In this document: positions 7,377-15,297 of the stretch, in pieces
Layout of the letters: each line of letters opens with the position of its first letter
How positions within the stretch are numbered: the first letter of the stretch is position 1
Assembly: GCA_036389295.1 (NCBI GenBank)
Contig: DASVQB010000023.1
Span: 1-64,000 of the forward strand
Length of the DNA stretch: 64,000 nucleotides
Direction: 5' to 3'
Origin: AC-37 sp036389295
GTDB lineage: Bacteria; Actinomycetota; Thermoleophilia; Solirubrobacterales; Thermoleophilaceae
The notes under the pieces: generated by a model
What the model was told of the DNA's origin: nothing
What the model saw: only the letters and a program-made list of their open reading frames with translations
Database searches by the model: none
Made by a program: the position numbers and the translations under genes

Positions 7377-8708
7377 GTGACCCACCCCCAGGACATGTCG
7401 CTGCGCGAGCAGGCCGCGGGCGTCCGCGACGGCGAGCTCGACCCCCGCGAGCTGCTGGAGGCCACGCTCGCCCGGATCGGCGAGCGCGACGGCGAGCTGA
7501 ACTCGATCGTCGCGCGGTTCCCCGAGGACTCCGAGCGAATGCTCGCCGCGGCGCCCCCCGGGCCGCTCCACGGCGTGCCGGTCGCGATCAAGGACATGTT
7601 CGCGCTGCCGTGGCGCGCGCCGCGCGACGGCACGAGCCGCGAGCACGTGCCGGCCGGCGAGTCCGGCATGTTCCGGCGGCTCCGCGACGCGGGCGCCGTG
7701 ATCGTCGGCGTGACCAACATGCACTTCTGGGGCGCCGGCACTACCGGCCACGTGTCCGCCTACGGCCCGGTCGGCAACCCGTGGAACGCCGCGCACTGCG
7801 GCGGCGGCTCGTCGGGCGGCTCGGCCTGCGCCGTCGGCGCGCGGCTCGTGGCGGCCGCCGTCGGCACCGACGGCGGCGGGTCGGTCAGGCTGCCGAGCGC
7901 GTACTGCGGCGTAACCGGCCTGAAGGGCACCTACGGCTCGAGCCCGGTCGACGGCTACACCCACGGCCACTCGAGCCTCGGGGCCGCCGGCCCGATCTGC
8001 CGCGACGCCGCGGACGCGCGGCTCTTCGGCGAGGCGATGTTCGGCCGCGAGCTGCCCGCCGCGGACGCCGGCGGCCTGCGCGTGGCGATCGTCCGCGAGC
8101 CGTTCTGGACCGACCTCGACCCCGAGGTCGAGTCGGCCTGCCGCTCGGCGCTCGAGGCGTCCGGGTGGCGGACGGAGGACGCCGAGATCGACTACGCCCG
8201 CCACGCCCAGGTCGCGACTATCCTCCGGCTGACGATCGAAGGCCTGCCCGAGCTCGTGGAGGCCGACCTCTCCGAGGCCGACCCGCTGATGTCCGCGCTC
8301 GTCAAGTACGAGCGCCTGCTGCCGGCCGAGGCGCTCGTCCGCGCGGACCGGGTCCGCGCCCAGCTCCGCCGCTCGACGGCGTCGCTGTTCGAGCGCTTCG
8401 ACGTGCTCGCCTGGCCGACCGTCCCCGCCCCCGCACCGCCGATCGCGCAGCCGTCGGTCGAGCTGCCGTCCGGCCAGCACCCGGCCGACCCGGTGAACGT
8501 CCGCCAGACCGGCTTCGGGAACCTGACCGGCCTGCCCGGGATCAACGTGCCGGTGGGGATCCACTCCGGCGGGCTGCCGATCGGGCTCCAGCTCCAGGCG
8601 GCCTGGGGCCGCGAGGAGCTGCTGCTCGACGCCGCGGAGCACCTGGAGCGCGCCACCGAGCGCGAGCACGTGGACGCGCTCCCGCCGACGGCGGCGGCGC
8701 CCGCCTAG
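7377..8708 (+). CDS. Amidase signature family hydrolase
   Basis: The 443-residue enzyme hydrolyses a carboxamide (substrate unknown) using the Ser-cisSer-Lys triad of the amidase signature family. Lys72 lies in VAIKDMF, the cis-Ser is in the Gly/Ser-rich loop GGGSSGGSA (Ser145/146), and the nucleophile Ser169 is in GTDGGGSVRLP. The end contains GLPGINVPVG and LPIGLQLQAAWGREELLL, which are also typical. The GTG start follows the small ORF at 7127 by 43 bp, and the two probably form an operon. It could act on an indole-acetamide, a peptide amide or a biuret-like compound; the sequence alone does not decide. Confidence 0.92.
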   Translation: MTHPQDMSLREQAAGVRDGELDPRELLEATLARIGERDGELNSIVARFPEDSERMLAAAPPGPLHGVPVAIKDMFALPWRAPRDGTSREHVPAGESGMFRRLRDAGAVIVGVTNMHFWGAGTTGHVSAYGPVGNPWNAAHCGGGSSGGSACAVGARLVAAAVGTDGGGSVRLPSAYCGVTGLKGTYGSSPVDGYTHGHSSLGAAGPICRDAADARLFGEAMFGRELPAADAGGLRVAIVREPFWTDLDPEVESACRSALEASGWRTEDAEIDYARHAQVATILRLTIEGLPELVEADLSEADPLMSALVKYERLLPAEALVRADRVRAQLRRSTASLFERFDVLAWPTVPAPAPPIAQPSVELPSGQHPADPVNVRQTGFGNLTGLPGINVPVGIHSGGLPIGLQLQAAWGREELLLDAAEHLERATEREHVDALPPTAAAPA

Positions 8709-8712
8709 CGGC

Positions 8713-8961
8713 TCAGGCCGCTGCGAGCGCCGTCGCGTGCGCGCGCAGCAGGTCCACCACGTGCGCGGTCTCGACGAACGGGTCGGCGATCGCGCGCCCG
8801 CCGTCGAGCGGCAGCACCGCGCGAAGCTCGCCGTCCACCTCACCGACGAGCGCGCGGCCGACGGGGTGCGGCACGGCGCTGTCGAGCCGGGCGAGCTGCG
8901 CGAGGGCCGTCGCGTCGGCGTCGGTGCTGCTGCGGATCACGATGGTCTCTCGGGGGCTCAT
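8713..8961 (-). CDS. Half-length GNAT-like protein (82 aa)
   Basis: It begins ETIVIRSSTDADATALAQLARLD, matching the first strand and helix of GNAT acetyltransferases, then continues through VGEVDGELRAVLPLDGGRAIADPF, the strand 2-3 hairpin. It stops before the acetyl-CoA binding loop (no Q/R-x-x-G-x-G/A). It is therefore either a free-standing GNAT N-terminal unit or a decayed enzyme. No frame continuing the domain is evident downstream, so it appears to be a complete short gene. It faces the LysR-type regulator across a 95-bp divergent region and could be its target. Confidence 0.65.
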   Translation of the reverse strand: MSPRETIVIRSSTDADATALAQLARLDSAVPHPVGRALVGEVDGELRAVLPLDGGRAIADPFVETAHVVDLLRAHATALAAA

Positions 8962-9011
8962 TCGAGGCCTCCAGGCTCGGGGGTCGTGAGTAATGATCGG
9001 CCCTCCGGCCC

Positions 9012-9028
9012 ATCAATTCAAACGATTG
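9012..9028. promoter_or_regulatory. Candidate LysR-type operator (ATC-N9-GAT)
   Basis: The divergent intergenic region holds ATC-N9-GAT (9012-9026), the T-N11-A type recognition box of LysR regulators. It overlaps a CAAT-N7-ATTG dyad (9014-9028). It lies about 30-45 bp before the lysR ATG and also upstream of the small GNAT-like gene, the usual arrangement for autoregulation plus control of a divergent target. Binding is inferred. Confidence 0.45.
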
Positions 9029-9056
9029 TTCCTGGTGGCTCTGATAAGGTGAGCTA

Positions 9057-9980
9057 ATGCTCGACGTGAAGCGGATGCGCGTGTTCCGCGAGGTCGCGGC
9101 GCAGGGGTCGTTCTCGATCGCCGCGCAGAAGCTCGGCTACACGCAGTCGGCCGTCTCGCAGCAGGTCGCGGCGCTCGAGCGCGAGGCCGGCTCGACCCTC
9201 ATCGAGCGCAACCCGCGCGGCATCCGGCTGACCGACGCCGGCGAGGCCCTCGTCCGCCACGCGGACGGCATCCTCGCCCGCCTGTCGGAGGCGGAGGCGG
9301 AGCTCGAGGCGATCGCGGGCCTTCGCGGCGGCCGCCTGCGGCTCGGCACCTTCCCCACGGCGGGCGCCACGCTGATGCCGCGCGCGATCGCGGAGTTCAG
9401 CACGCGCCACCCGGCGGTCGAGCTGTCGCTGACGGAGGCCGATCCGGCCGAGAGCCTGCCGCGGCTCCGCGCCGGCGAGCTCGACCTCGTCCTCGTGGAC
9501 GACTCGGGGCCGGTGCTCGAGGACCACGACGTCGACCTCGTCCACATCCTCGACGACCCGCTCTACGTCGCGCTCGCTCGCGACCACCCGCTGGCCGCCC
9601 GCCGCCGGCTGCGGTTCGACGACCTGGCCACCGAGTCGTGGATCCAGCCCACCCAGGCTTGCGCCTGCTCGCGCCACACCCAGGTCGCGTGCGCGAAGGC
9701 CGGCTTCGAGCCGCGCGTGGCCTACGAGAGCGATGACTTCGGCGTCGTCCAGGGCCTCGTGGCGGCCGGCGTGGGCGTCGCGCTGCTCCCCGGCCTCGCG
9801 CTGGTCGGCGAGCGGCCCGACGTGGTCGTCCGCTCGATAGGCGCCGACCCGCCGGTCCGCAAGATCTTCGCCGCCACGCTCGCGAACGGCTACCGCTCGC
9901 CCGCCACCGCCGAGATGCTGGCGATCCTCGCCGCGACGGCGAAGGGGTACGCGGCGCGGCCGGCTATGGCGGCGGCCTGA
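9057..9980 (+). CDS. LysR-type transcriptional regulator
   Basis: The 307-residue LTTR has an N-terminal winged helix-turn-helix (residues 1-60: VKRMRVFREVAAQGSFSIAA and LGYTQSAVSQQVAALE), a linker helix, and a two-lobed effector-binding domain from about residue 90 (LRLGTFPTAGATLMP, then DLVLVDD and VAAGVGVALLPGLAL). The paired Cys in ACACSRH (around residue 203) is unusual and could sense redox state or metal, but this is speculative. It is transcribed divergently from the 82-aa GNAT-like gene with a candidate operator between them. The effector is unknown. Confidence 0.93.
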   Translation: MLDVKRMRVFREVAAQGSFSIAAQKLGYTQSAVSQQVAALEREAGSTLIERNPRGIRLTDAGEALVRHADGILARLSEAEAELEAIAGLRGGRLRLGTFPTAGATLMPRAIAEFSTRHPAVELSLTEADPAESLPRLRAGELDLVLVDDSGPVLEDHDVDLVHILDDPLYVALARDHPLAARRRLRFDDLATESWIQPTQACACSRHTQVACAKAGFEPRVAYESDDFGVVQGLVAAGVGVALLPGLALVGERPDVVVRSIGADPPVRKIFAATLANGYRSPATAEMLAILAATAKGYAARPAMAAA

Positions 9981-10015
9981 GGCCGCCGGCTCGGTTCGCG
10001 GGCCGCAGCGACACG

Positions 10016-10054
10016 GTGTTCGATTCATTCCGCTATGCGGAACAAATCGGACAC
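10016..10054. repeat. 39-bp near-perfect palindrome between convergent genes
   Basis: The palindrome is centred at 10035. A core TTCCGC-TAT-GCGGAA (10028-10042) is flanked by arms GTGTTCGATT and AATCGGACAC, with 16 of 19 positions pairing. It lies between the convergent lysR and infA genes. It could be a bidirectional terminator hairpin, although no T-tract follows on either strand. Its core also resembles operators of IclR-type regulators. Confidence 0.6.
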
Positions 10055-10092
10055 GGTGGGCGCGCGCCCACCGGGGGCGCCGGACGGCGGCG

Positions 10093-10311
10093 CTACTTGT
10101 GCCGGTAGGTGATCCGGCCGCGATCGAGGTCGTACGGCGAGAGCTCGATCTTCACGCGGTCGCCCGGGAGGATGCGGATGTAGTGGCGGCGCATCTTCCC
10201 CGAGATGTGGCCCAGGACCTCGTGCCCGTTGTCGAGCTTGACGCGGAACATCGTGTTGGGGAGGGCCTCCGTGACCTCCCCCTCCATCTCGATCTTGTCT
10301 TCCTTCGGCAC
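10093..10311 (-). CDS. infA: Translation initiation factor IF-1
   Basis: A 72-residue OB-fold protein that occupies the ribosomal A site during initiation with IF-2 and IF-3. The whole sequence matches the family: KIEMEGEVTEALPNTMFRV, HISGKMRRHYIRILPGDRVK, and the end SPYDLDRGRITYRHK. Length is exactly typical. It lies here next to a cold-shock gene rather than in the rpmJ-rpsM cluster where many bacteria keep it. The 94-bp gap upstream to the csp gene shows no clear promoter. Confidence 0.97.
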   Translation of the reverse strand: MPKEDKIEMEGEVTEALPNTMFRVKLDNGHEVLGHISGKMRRHYIRILPGDRVKIELSPYDLDRGRITYRHK

Positions 10312-10404
10312 CGCGGCGAGTCTATCCGTGCCCGCTCGCCGACGCCGGCCCTCGACGAGGGGCGTGCCGGGGGCCGGGGTGGCGCTTCGAGTGGACCGGG
10401 AGGC

Positions 10405-10608
10405 TCAGATCTTCGTGACGTTGACGGCCTTCGGCCCCTTGTCGCCGACTTCCTCGTCGTAAGAGACCTTCGTGTTCTCCTGAAGGGTCCGGAAGCCGGT
10501 CCCGTTGATCGCGGTGTGATGGACGAAGAGGTCCCGGTCGCCCTCGTCGGGTCGGATGAAGCCGTAGCCCTTCTCGTCGTTGAACCACTTGACGGTCCCA
10601 GTCGCCAT
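10405..10608 (-). CDS. Cold-shock protein, CspA family
   Basis: A 67-residue single-stranded nucleic-acid chaperone. RNP1 (KGYGFIRP) and RNP2 (LFVHHTAI) are intact, as is the N-terminal MATGTVKWFN. Length is typical. The gene is preceded by a 213-bp region on the same strand with no other gene, room for the long 5' leader that cold-shock mRNAs often carry. No specific cold-box could be identified. It may regulate translation of mRNAs, as the neighbouring initiation factor also acts on translation. Confidence 0.96.
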   Translation of the reverse strand: MATGTVKWFNDEKGYGFIRPDEGDRDLFVHHTAINGTGFRTLQENTKVSYDEEVGDKGPKAVNVTKI

Positions 10609-10821
10609 GCGTGATGCGTCCTTTCCTTACAGCCGCGGAAAAGCCCCTCGTCGAGCGATCTGGGTAGCCCCTGCGGCCCTCCTGCGCCGGAGTCGGTCCG
10701 GCCACCGCGGGCGGCAGCCTAGCATCATGCAACCCCGGAATGCGGGAGCGCGAACAGGGGATGGCTACCTCCGGTTGGGGGGGTGATGGCTTAACCCGGA
10801 CCGGGGAGGCGTAGAGGCGGC

Positions 10822-11232
10822 CTATCCGCGCAGCTCGGCGGCGACCTTCGCCAGCTCCTCCGGCTCGGCTCGCCGCGGCCTGACGGGCAGCTCCATCGGG
10901 TCGTCCGCGTAGCGCGGGATCACGTGCACGTGGAAGTGGAAGACCGTCTGCCAGGCCGCCGGCTCGCACGAGTTCAGGAGGTTGACGCCGTCGCAGCCGA
11001 GCGCCTCGCGCATCCGCAGCGCAAGCCGCTGGGCGGCCAGCGCGGTGCGGCGGAGGTCCTCCTCCCCGATCTCCCAGACGTTGCGCGAGTGGCGCCTCGG
11101 GATCGAGAGGGCGTGGCCGCGCGTCCACGGGTTGATGTCCATGAACGAGACGGTGTGCTCGTCCTCGTCGACGACCTCGGCCGGGATCTCGCCCGCCAGC
11201 ACCTTGCAGAAGATGCAGTCCTCGTGGGCCAC
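10822..11232 (-). CDS. HIT family hydrolase
   Basis: A 136-residue histidine-triad protein hydrolysing nucleoside phosphoramidates or dinucleotides. The triad is HFHVHVIP near residue 105. CIFC at residues 6-9 with downstream His residues forms the structural zinc site of the HINT/PKCI branch. It begins with ATG 12 bp after the end of corA on the same strand and is probably the last gene of the minus-strand cluster that begins at nnr. Confidence 0.93.
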   Translation of the reverse strand: MAHEDCIFCKVLAGEIPAEVVDEDEHTVSFMDINPWTRGHALSIPRRHSRNVWEIGEEDLRRTALAAQRLALRMREALGCDGVNLLNSCEPAAWQTVFHFHVHVIPRYADDPMELPVRPRRAEPEELAKVAAELRG

Positions 11233-11244
11233 CGGCGCCGAAGC

Positions 11245-12222
11245 CTACAGCCAGCCGGCGCGCTTGAAGGCGCGGTACAGGACCGTGCACGCGACCAGCA
11301 TCGCGAGCAGCGAGAGCGGGTAGCCGAACTTCCAGCGGAGCTCGGGCATGTGCTCGAAGTTCATGCCGTAGATGCCGGCCACCGCCGTCGGCACCGCGAT
11401 GATCGCGACCCAGGCCGAGATCTTCCGCATGTCGTCGTTCTGGCGGACGCTGATCTGGGCCATGTTCGCCTCGAGCATCCCGTGCAGGAGGTCCCGGAAG
11501 CTCTCGACCTGCTCGTCAGCGCGGACCACGTGGTCGTACACGTCGCGGAAGTAGCTCGCGAGCTCGTCGCTGACGAAGCCGAACTCGCCCCTCGTGATGC
11601 GGTCGAGCGGGTCGACGAGCGGGGCCGTCGCGCGGTGCAGCTCGAGCACCTCGCGCTGGAGCTTGTAGATGCGCTCGGTCGGGTTCGTGCGGGTGTCCGA
11701 GAACACCTCGTTCTCGACCTCCTCGATGTCCTCGTCGACGGCGTCGACGACCGGCGCGTAGTGGTCGACCACGCGGTCGAGGATCGCGTAGACGACCGCA
11801 CCGACCCCGCAGCGCAGGAGCTCCGGCCGCCGCTCGACCTCCTCGCGGACCGGGTGCAGGTCCGCGTACGGGCCGTGGCGGATCGTGATCAGAAACCCCG
11901 GGCCGACGAACAGCATCACCTGCCCGGTCTCGACCTGCGAGTCCTCCTCCTCGTACGAGACGGTCTTGAGCACGAGGAAGACGGTGTCGTCGTAGACCTC
12001 GAGCTTCGGTCGTTGGTGCGGCTTGACCGCGTCCTCGGCGGCCAGCTCGTGCAGCTCGAACTCGCGCGCCACCGCGTCGAACTCCTCGGGCGAGGGCTCG
12101 TGGAGGCCGATCCACACGAACCGGGCGTCGTCGGCGGCCCCCGCCCGGTACGCCTCCTCGAGCGGCAGGCGCTCACGGCTCTGGCGGCGCCCGTCGTCGT
12201 AGACGGCGCAGTCGACGATCAC
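11245..12222 (-). CDS. corA: CorA-type divalent cation transporter
   Basis: A 325-residue Mg2+/Co2+ channel of the CorA family, acting as a pentamer in the membrane. A cytoplasmic alpha/beta funnel (residues about 1-260, with VKPHQRPKLEVYDDTVFLVLK) is followed by the long stalk helix and two C-terminal membrane helices. The signature YGMNFEHMPE is the pore-mouth loop. The start is GTG at 12222, in a GTGA overlap with the CCA-adding enzyme stop. Coding character upstream belongs to that gene in another frame. The C-terminus (KRAGWL) is short and basic, as usual. Confidence 0.95.
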   Translation of the reverse strand: MIVDCAVYDDGRRQSRERLPLEEAYRAGAADDARFVWIGLHEPSPEEFDAVAREFELHELAAEDAVKPHQRPKLEVYDDTVFLVLKTVSYEEEDSQVETGQVMLFVGPGFLITIRHGPYADLHPVREEVERRPELLRCGVGAVVYAILDRVVDHYAPVVDAVDEDIEEVENEVFSDTRTNPTERIYKLQREVLELHRATAPLVDPLDRITRGEFGFVSDELASYFRDVYDHVVRADEQVESFRDLLHGMLEANMAQISVRQNDDMRKISAWVAIIAVPTAVAGIYGMNFEHMPELRWKFGYPLSLLAMLVACTVLYRAFKRAGWL

Positions 12223-13661
12223 GTCGGCGAATTCTGGCGCAGCCGGCGCGCGAGCGCGAGCGCGTCCTCCCGCGTGCTCGCCTCGCCCGCGAAGGCCGCC
12301 TCCTCGAGCTGCGCCAGCAGGGCGCCGATCTCGGGGCCGGGCGGGATGTCCAGCTCGGCGGCCAGCTCGTCGCCCCGCACGGGCGCCCGCGGCGGCCGCG
12401 CGCGCCAGTCCAGCGCCTCGGCCGCGAGCTGGCGGGCGAGCTCGAGGTGGAGCGCGATGGCCCGCTCGGCGCTCGCGCCGCGGGTGGCGAGCCGGTCGGC
12501 GCACGTGAGGACCGTGACCTCCAGCTCCACCGGCTCGCACGACTTCAGGTAGCGGTAGACGGCCGCGCGCGACAGCGGCCGCTGATGGACGAGGAAGCCG
12601 AGCGTCAGGTGGTGGCGCGTGACCGCCCCCAGGAACGAGGCGAGCCGCTCGCTCGTCCGCAGGCGGCGGCAGGCCGCGCGCGCCATCTCCTCCCCCACGG
12701 CGTCGTGCCCGATGAAGGTGACCCGGCCGTCGTCGCGGACCCCGCGCGTCGCCGGCTTGCCGACGTCGTGCAGGAGGGCGGCGAACCGCAGCGCCTGCCA
12801 GCGGGTCAGCTCGTCGGCGAGCGGCTCGGCGAGCGCGGCGTGGACCCGGGCGCCGAGCTCGCTGCCGAGCACGGCCTGCGGCTCGCGCTCGACGTCGAGC
12901 AGGCGGCTCAGGACCTCGATCGTGTGGCCGTGGACGTCGAGGTGGTGGTAGCGGCTCTGCTCGACGCCGTGCAGGGCGGCCAGCTCGGGGAGGACCGCGG
13001 CCACCAGGCCGAGGCCGTCGGCCAGCTCGACGCCCGCGAGGACGCGGTCCGCCGCGATCAGCCGCCGCAGCTCGGCGAAGACCCGCTCCGGGGACGCCCT
13101 CGAGACGCCCGCGGCCGCCGCGCGGGTCAGCCGCTCGGTCTCCGGGTCGGGAGCGAGGTCGAGCTCGGTCGCGAGCCGGGCGAGCCTGAGCGGCCGCAGC
13201 GGGTCGCTCTCGTAGGCGCCGTCGAGGACCCTCAGGACGCGGCGCTCGAGGTCGCGCGCGCCGCCGTGGGGGTCGATCGGGGCCGCGCCCGCCGGCGCGT
13301 CGAGCGGCACCGCCATCGCGTTGACCGTGAAGTCGCGGCGGGCCAGGTCGTCCTCGATCGTCTCTCCCTGGAGCGGCGAGACGTCGCACGTCCAGCGGTC
13401 GGCGCCGCCCATCGCGCGCCAGGCCCCGAACGCCTCCGAGAGCTGGAACGCCGGGCCGCGGCCGGCGCGCGCGATCGCTCGGGCGCCCTGCTCGGGAGGC
13501 CCGTCGACGGCCAGGTCCACGTCGCGGACCGGCCGGCCCAGGAGGGCGTCGCGGACGGCGCCGCCGACCGCCCAGGCGCGGATCCCGGCCTCGTCGAGCG
13601 CGCGCCGCGCGACCTGGACCGGCTCGGCCTCTAGAAGCCGGTCGAGCGGGGCTGCGCTCAT
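12219..13661 (-). CDS. cca: CCA tRNA nucleotidyltransferase / poly(A) polymerase family with HD domain
   Basis: The 480-residue class II nucleotidyltransferase adds or repairs the 3'-CCA of tRNAs. The head domain has AVGGAVRDALLG (residues 31-42), the metal-binding DVDL (Asp47 and Asp49) and RRDFTVNAMA (109-117). The RNA-binding neck follows, with DPLRPLRLARLA. The C-terminal half has an HD phosphohydrolase domain (HHLDVHGHT and LLHDVGKP). The head-neck-HD order is that of the actinobacterial CCA/poly(A) enzymes. No second nucleotidyltransferase is in view, so it probably performs full CCA addition. It overlaps corA by 4 bp and lies downstream of alr with a 37-bp gap. Confidence 0.93.
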   Translation of the reverse strand: MSAAPLDRLLEAEPVQVARRALDEAGIRAWAVGGAVRDALLGRPVRDVDLAVDGPPEQGARAIARAGRGPAFQLSEAFGAWRAMGGADRWTCDVSPLQGETIEDDLARRDFTVNAMAVPLDAPAGAAPIDPHGGARDLERRVLRVLDGAYESDPLRPLRLARLATELDLAPDPETERLTRAAAAGVSRASPERVFAELRRLIAADRVLAGVELADGLGLVAAVLPELAALHGVEQSRYHHLDVHGHTIEVLSRLLDVEREPQAVLGSELGARVHAALAEPLADELTRWQALRFAALLHDVGKPATRGVRDDGRVTFIGHDAVGEEMARAACRRLRTSERLASFLGAVTRHHLTLGFLVHQRPLSRAAVYRYLKSCEPVELEVTVLTCADRLATRGASAERAIALHLELARQLAAEALDWRARPPRAPVRGDELAAELDIPPGPEIGALLAQLEEAAFAGEASTREDALALARRLRQNSPT

Positions 13662-13698
13662 CCGGCCCCCGCCCGCGTGCGGCGTGCGGCCCGCCCCG

Positions 13699-14823
13699 TC
13701 ACCCGCCGTGCTCCCTCCGCGTGCGGGCGGTCAGCCCGCAGGTCACCTCGTAGTTGATCGTGCCGATCGCGGCCGCGACCTCCTCGGCCAGGATCCGCTC
13801 GCCGCCCTGCTCCCCGATCAGCACTGCCGGGTCGCCGGGCTTCACGTCGGTCTCCGGGCCGAGGTCGATCGTCACGTTGTCCATGCTGACGGTCCCCACC
13901 AGGAGGTGCGACCGGCCGCGGACGAGCACGCGGGCGTTGTTGGACAGCGCCCGGCGCACGCCGTCGCCGTAGCCGATCGGGAGGACGCCGACGCACGTCG
14001 GCCGCCCCGCTCGCCAGGTCCGGCCGTAGCCCGCGCTGGCGCCGGCCTCGAAGCGCTTGACGGCGGCGACGTACGAGTGCAGGGCCAGGGCGGGCTCGAG
14101 CCCTCGCCTCGCCGGGTCCTCGTGGAACGGGTCGAGCCCGTAGGCGGCGATGCCGCAGCGGACCATGTCGAAGTGGGCGGCGGGGTCGCGGTAGGTGGCG
14201 GCGCTGTTGGCCGCGTGGACCGGCGTGCCGGGCCAGCGCTCGCGGACCTCCCTCGCGAGCGGGGCGAAGCTGCGGAGCTGATCGGGGAAGTGCTCGTCGC
14301 CGGGCTCGTCGGCCGTGGCGAAGTGGGTCATCAGGCCGGCCAGCTCGAGCCGCTCGTCGCCGGCCACCCGCTCGCACAGCGCGCGGGCCTCGTCGGGGTC
14401 GCGGGTGCCGAGCCGGCCCATGCCGCTGTCGAGCTTCACGTGGACGCGGGCGGGCCCGCCGCGGGCCCCGAGGGCGTCGACGAGCTCCGGCGTCCAGGCC
14501 ACGACGTCGGCGCGGGCGGCGAGCGCCGCGTCGAGGTCGTCGCGCGTGAGCGCCCCCATGACGAGCAGCGGCGCGTCGATCCCCCCGTCGCGCAGCTCCG
14601 CGGCCTCGGCCGCGGCGGCCACGGCCAGCCAGCTCGCGCCGCCGGCGAGCGCGGCGCGGCCGGCGGGCACGGCGCCGTGCCCGTAGCCGTCGGCCTTCAC
14701 GACCACGCACAGCTCGGTGCCCGGCCCGGTGAGCGACCGCAGGTGGGCGCAGTTGCGCTCGATCGCGCCGAGGTCGATCCGCGCGACCGCCCGCTCCGGC
14801 CGCGGGTCCGTCCCGCCGGCCAT
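13699..14823 (-). CDS. alr: Alanine racemase
   Basis: The PLP enzyme interconverts L- and D-alanine for peptidoglycan. The 374 residues show the N-terminal TIM barrel with the PLP lysine in VVKADGYGHG (Lys43) and the C-terminal beta-domain with the catalytic Tyr region AGYGRTWRAG, followed by GVLPIGYGDG and DNVTIDLG. The ATG at 14823 directly abuts the TAG of the upstream CBS-domain gene (no spacer). Together with murI and the D,D-carboxypeptidase elsewhere in this window it contributes to cell-wall metabolism. Confidence 0.96.
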   Translation of the reverse strand: MAGGTDPRPERAVARIDLGAIERNCAHLRSLTGPGTELCVVVKADGYGHGAVPAGRAALAGGASWLAVAAAAEAAELRDGGIDAPLLVMGALTRDDLDAALAARADVVAWTPELVDALGARGGPARVHVKLDSGMGRLGTRDPDEARALCERVAGDERLELAGLMTHFATADEPGDEHFPDQLRSFAPLAREVRERWPGTPVHAANSAATYRDPAAHFDMVRCGIAAYGLDPFHEDPARRGLEPALALHSYVAAVKRFEAGASAGYGRTWRAGRPTCVGVLPIGYGDGVRRALSNNARVLVRGRSHLLVGTVSMDNVTIDLGPETDVKPGDPAVLIGEQGGERILAEEVAAAIGTINYEVTCGLTARTRREHGG

Positions 14824-15288
14824 CTAGTCGTGCGTGGCGAGCGCCCGCAGGACGTCGGCGCGCGTGACGACCCCGACGAGCCGCCCGTCCTCGGTGACCG
14901 GAAGGCGGTTGTGCCCCGTGTCCGAGATCAGCCGGGCGGCCTTGCGGAGCGGGTCGTCCGCCTCGACCGTCACCGGGTCCTCGGTCATCATCTCGCGCGC
15001 CGTGGCCGCAGCCGCCTTGTGGAGGCGCTCCTCGAAGTGCCGCAGCGGCTCCAGGAACACGAGCCCGCCGAAGAGCTGGACGTAGTGCGGGATGTGCAGG
15101 TCGCCCTCGTCGTCGGGGATCACGAGGTCGGACTCGGTCACGATCCCGACGCACCGCCCGTCGCCGTCGACCACGGGCACGCCGGGGAGCTCGTTCTCGC
15201 CGAGCAGCCTCACGACCTCCTCGACGCTGGCGTCCGGGGTCACCGTCACCGGGTCCGCGTTCATGAACTCGCGCACTAGGCCGGGCAT
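14824..15288 (-). CDS. CBS-domain protein
   Basis: The 154-residue protein consists of two CBS motifs (residues about 1-60 and 92-152). Together they form one Bateman module that commonly binds adenine nucleotides such as AMP, ATP or c-di-AMP. Repeats such as REFMNADPVTVTPDA and REMMTEDPVTVEADD mark each unit; the linker contains LFGGLVFLEPLRHFEERLHK. It has no catalytic domain. The stop is immediately adjacent to the alr ATG, so the two are probably co-translated. The regulatory target is unknown. Confidence 0.9.
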   Translation of the reverse strand: MPGLVREFMNADPVTVTPDASVEEVVRLLGENELPGVPVVDGDGRCVGIVTESDLVIPDDEGDLHIPHYVQLFGGLVFLEPLRHFEERLHKAAAATAREMMTEDPVTVEADDPLRKAARLISDTGHNRLPVTEDGRLVGVVTRADVLRALATHD

Positions 15289-15297
15289 GCCGTGACC

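Noticed and set aside
9981..10092. tRNA gene near infA
   Set aside because: The palindrome there looks like an acceptor stem at first, but no D, anticodon or T-loop pattern follows.
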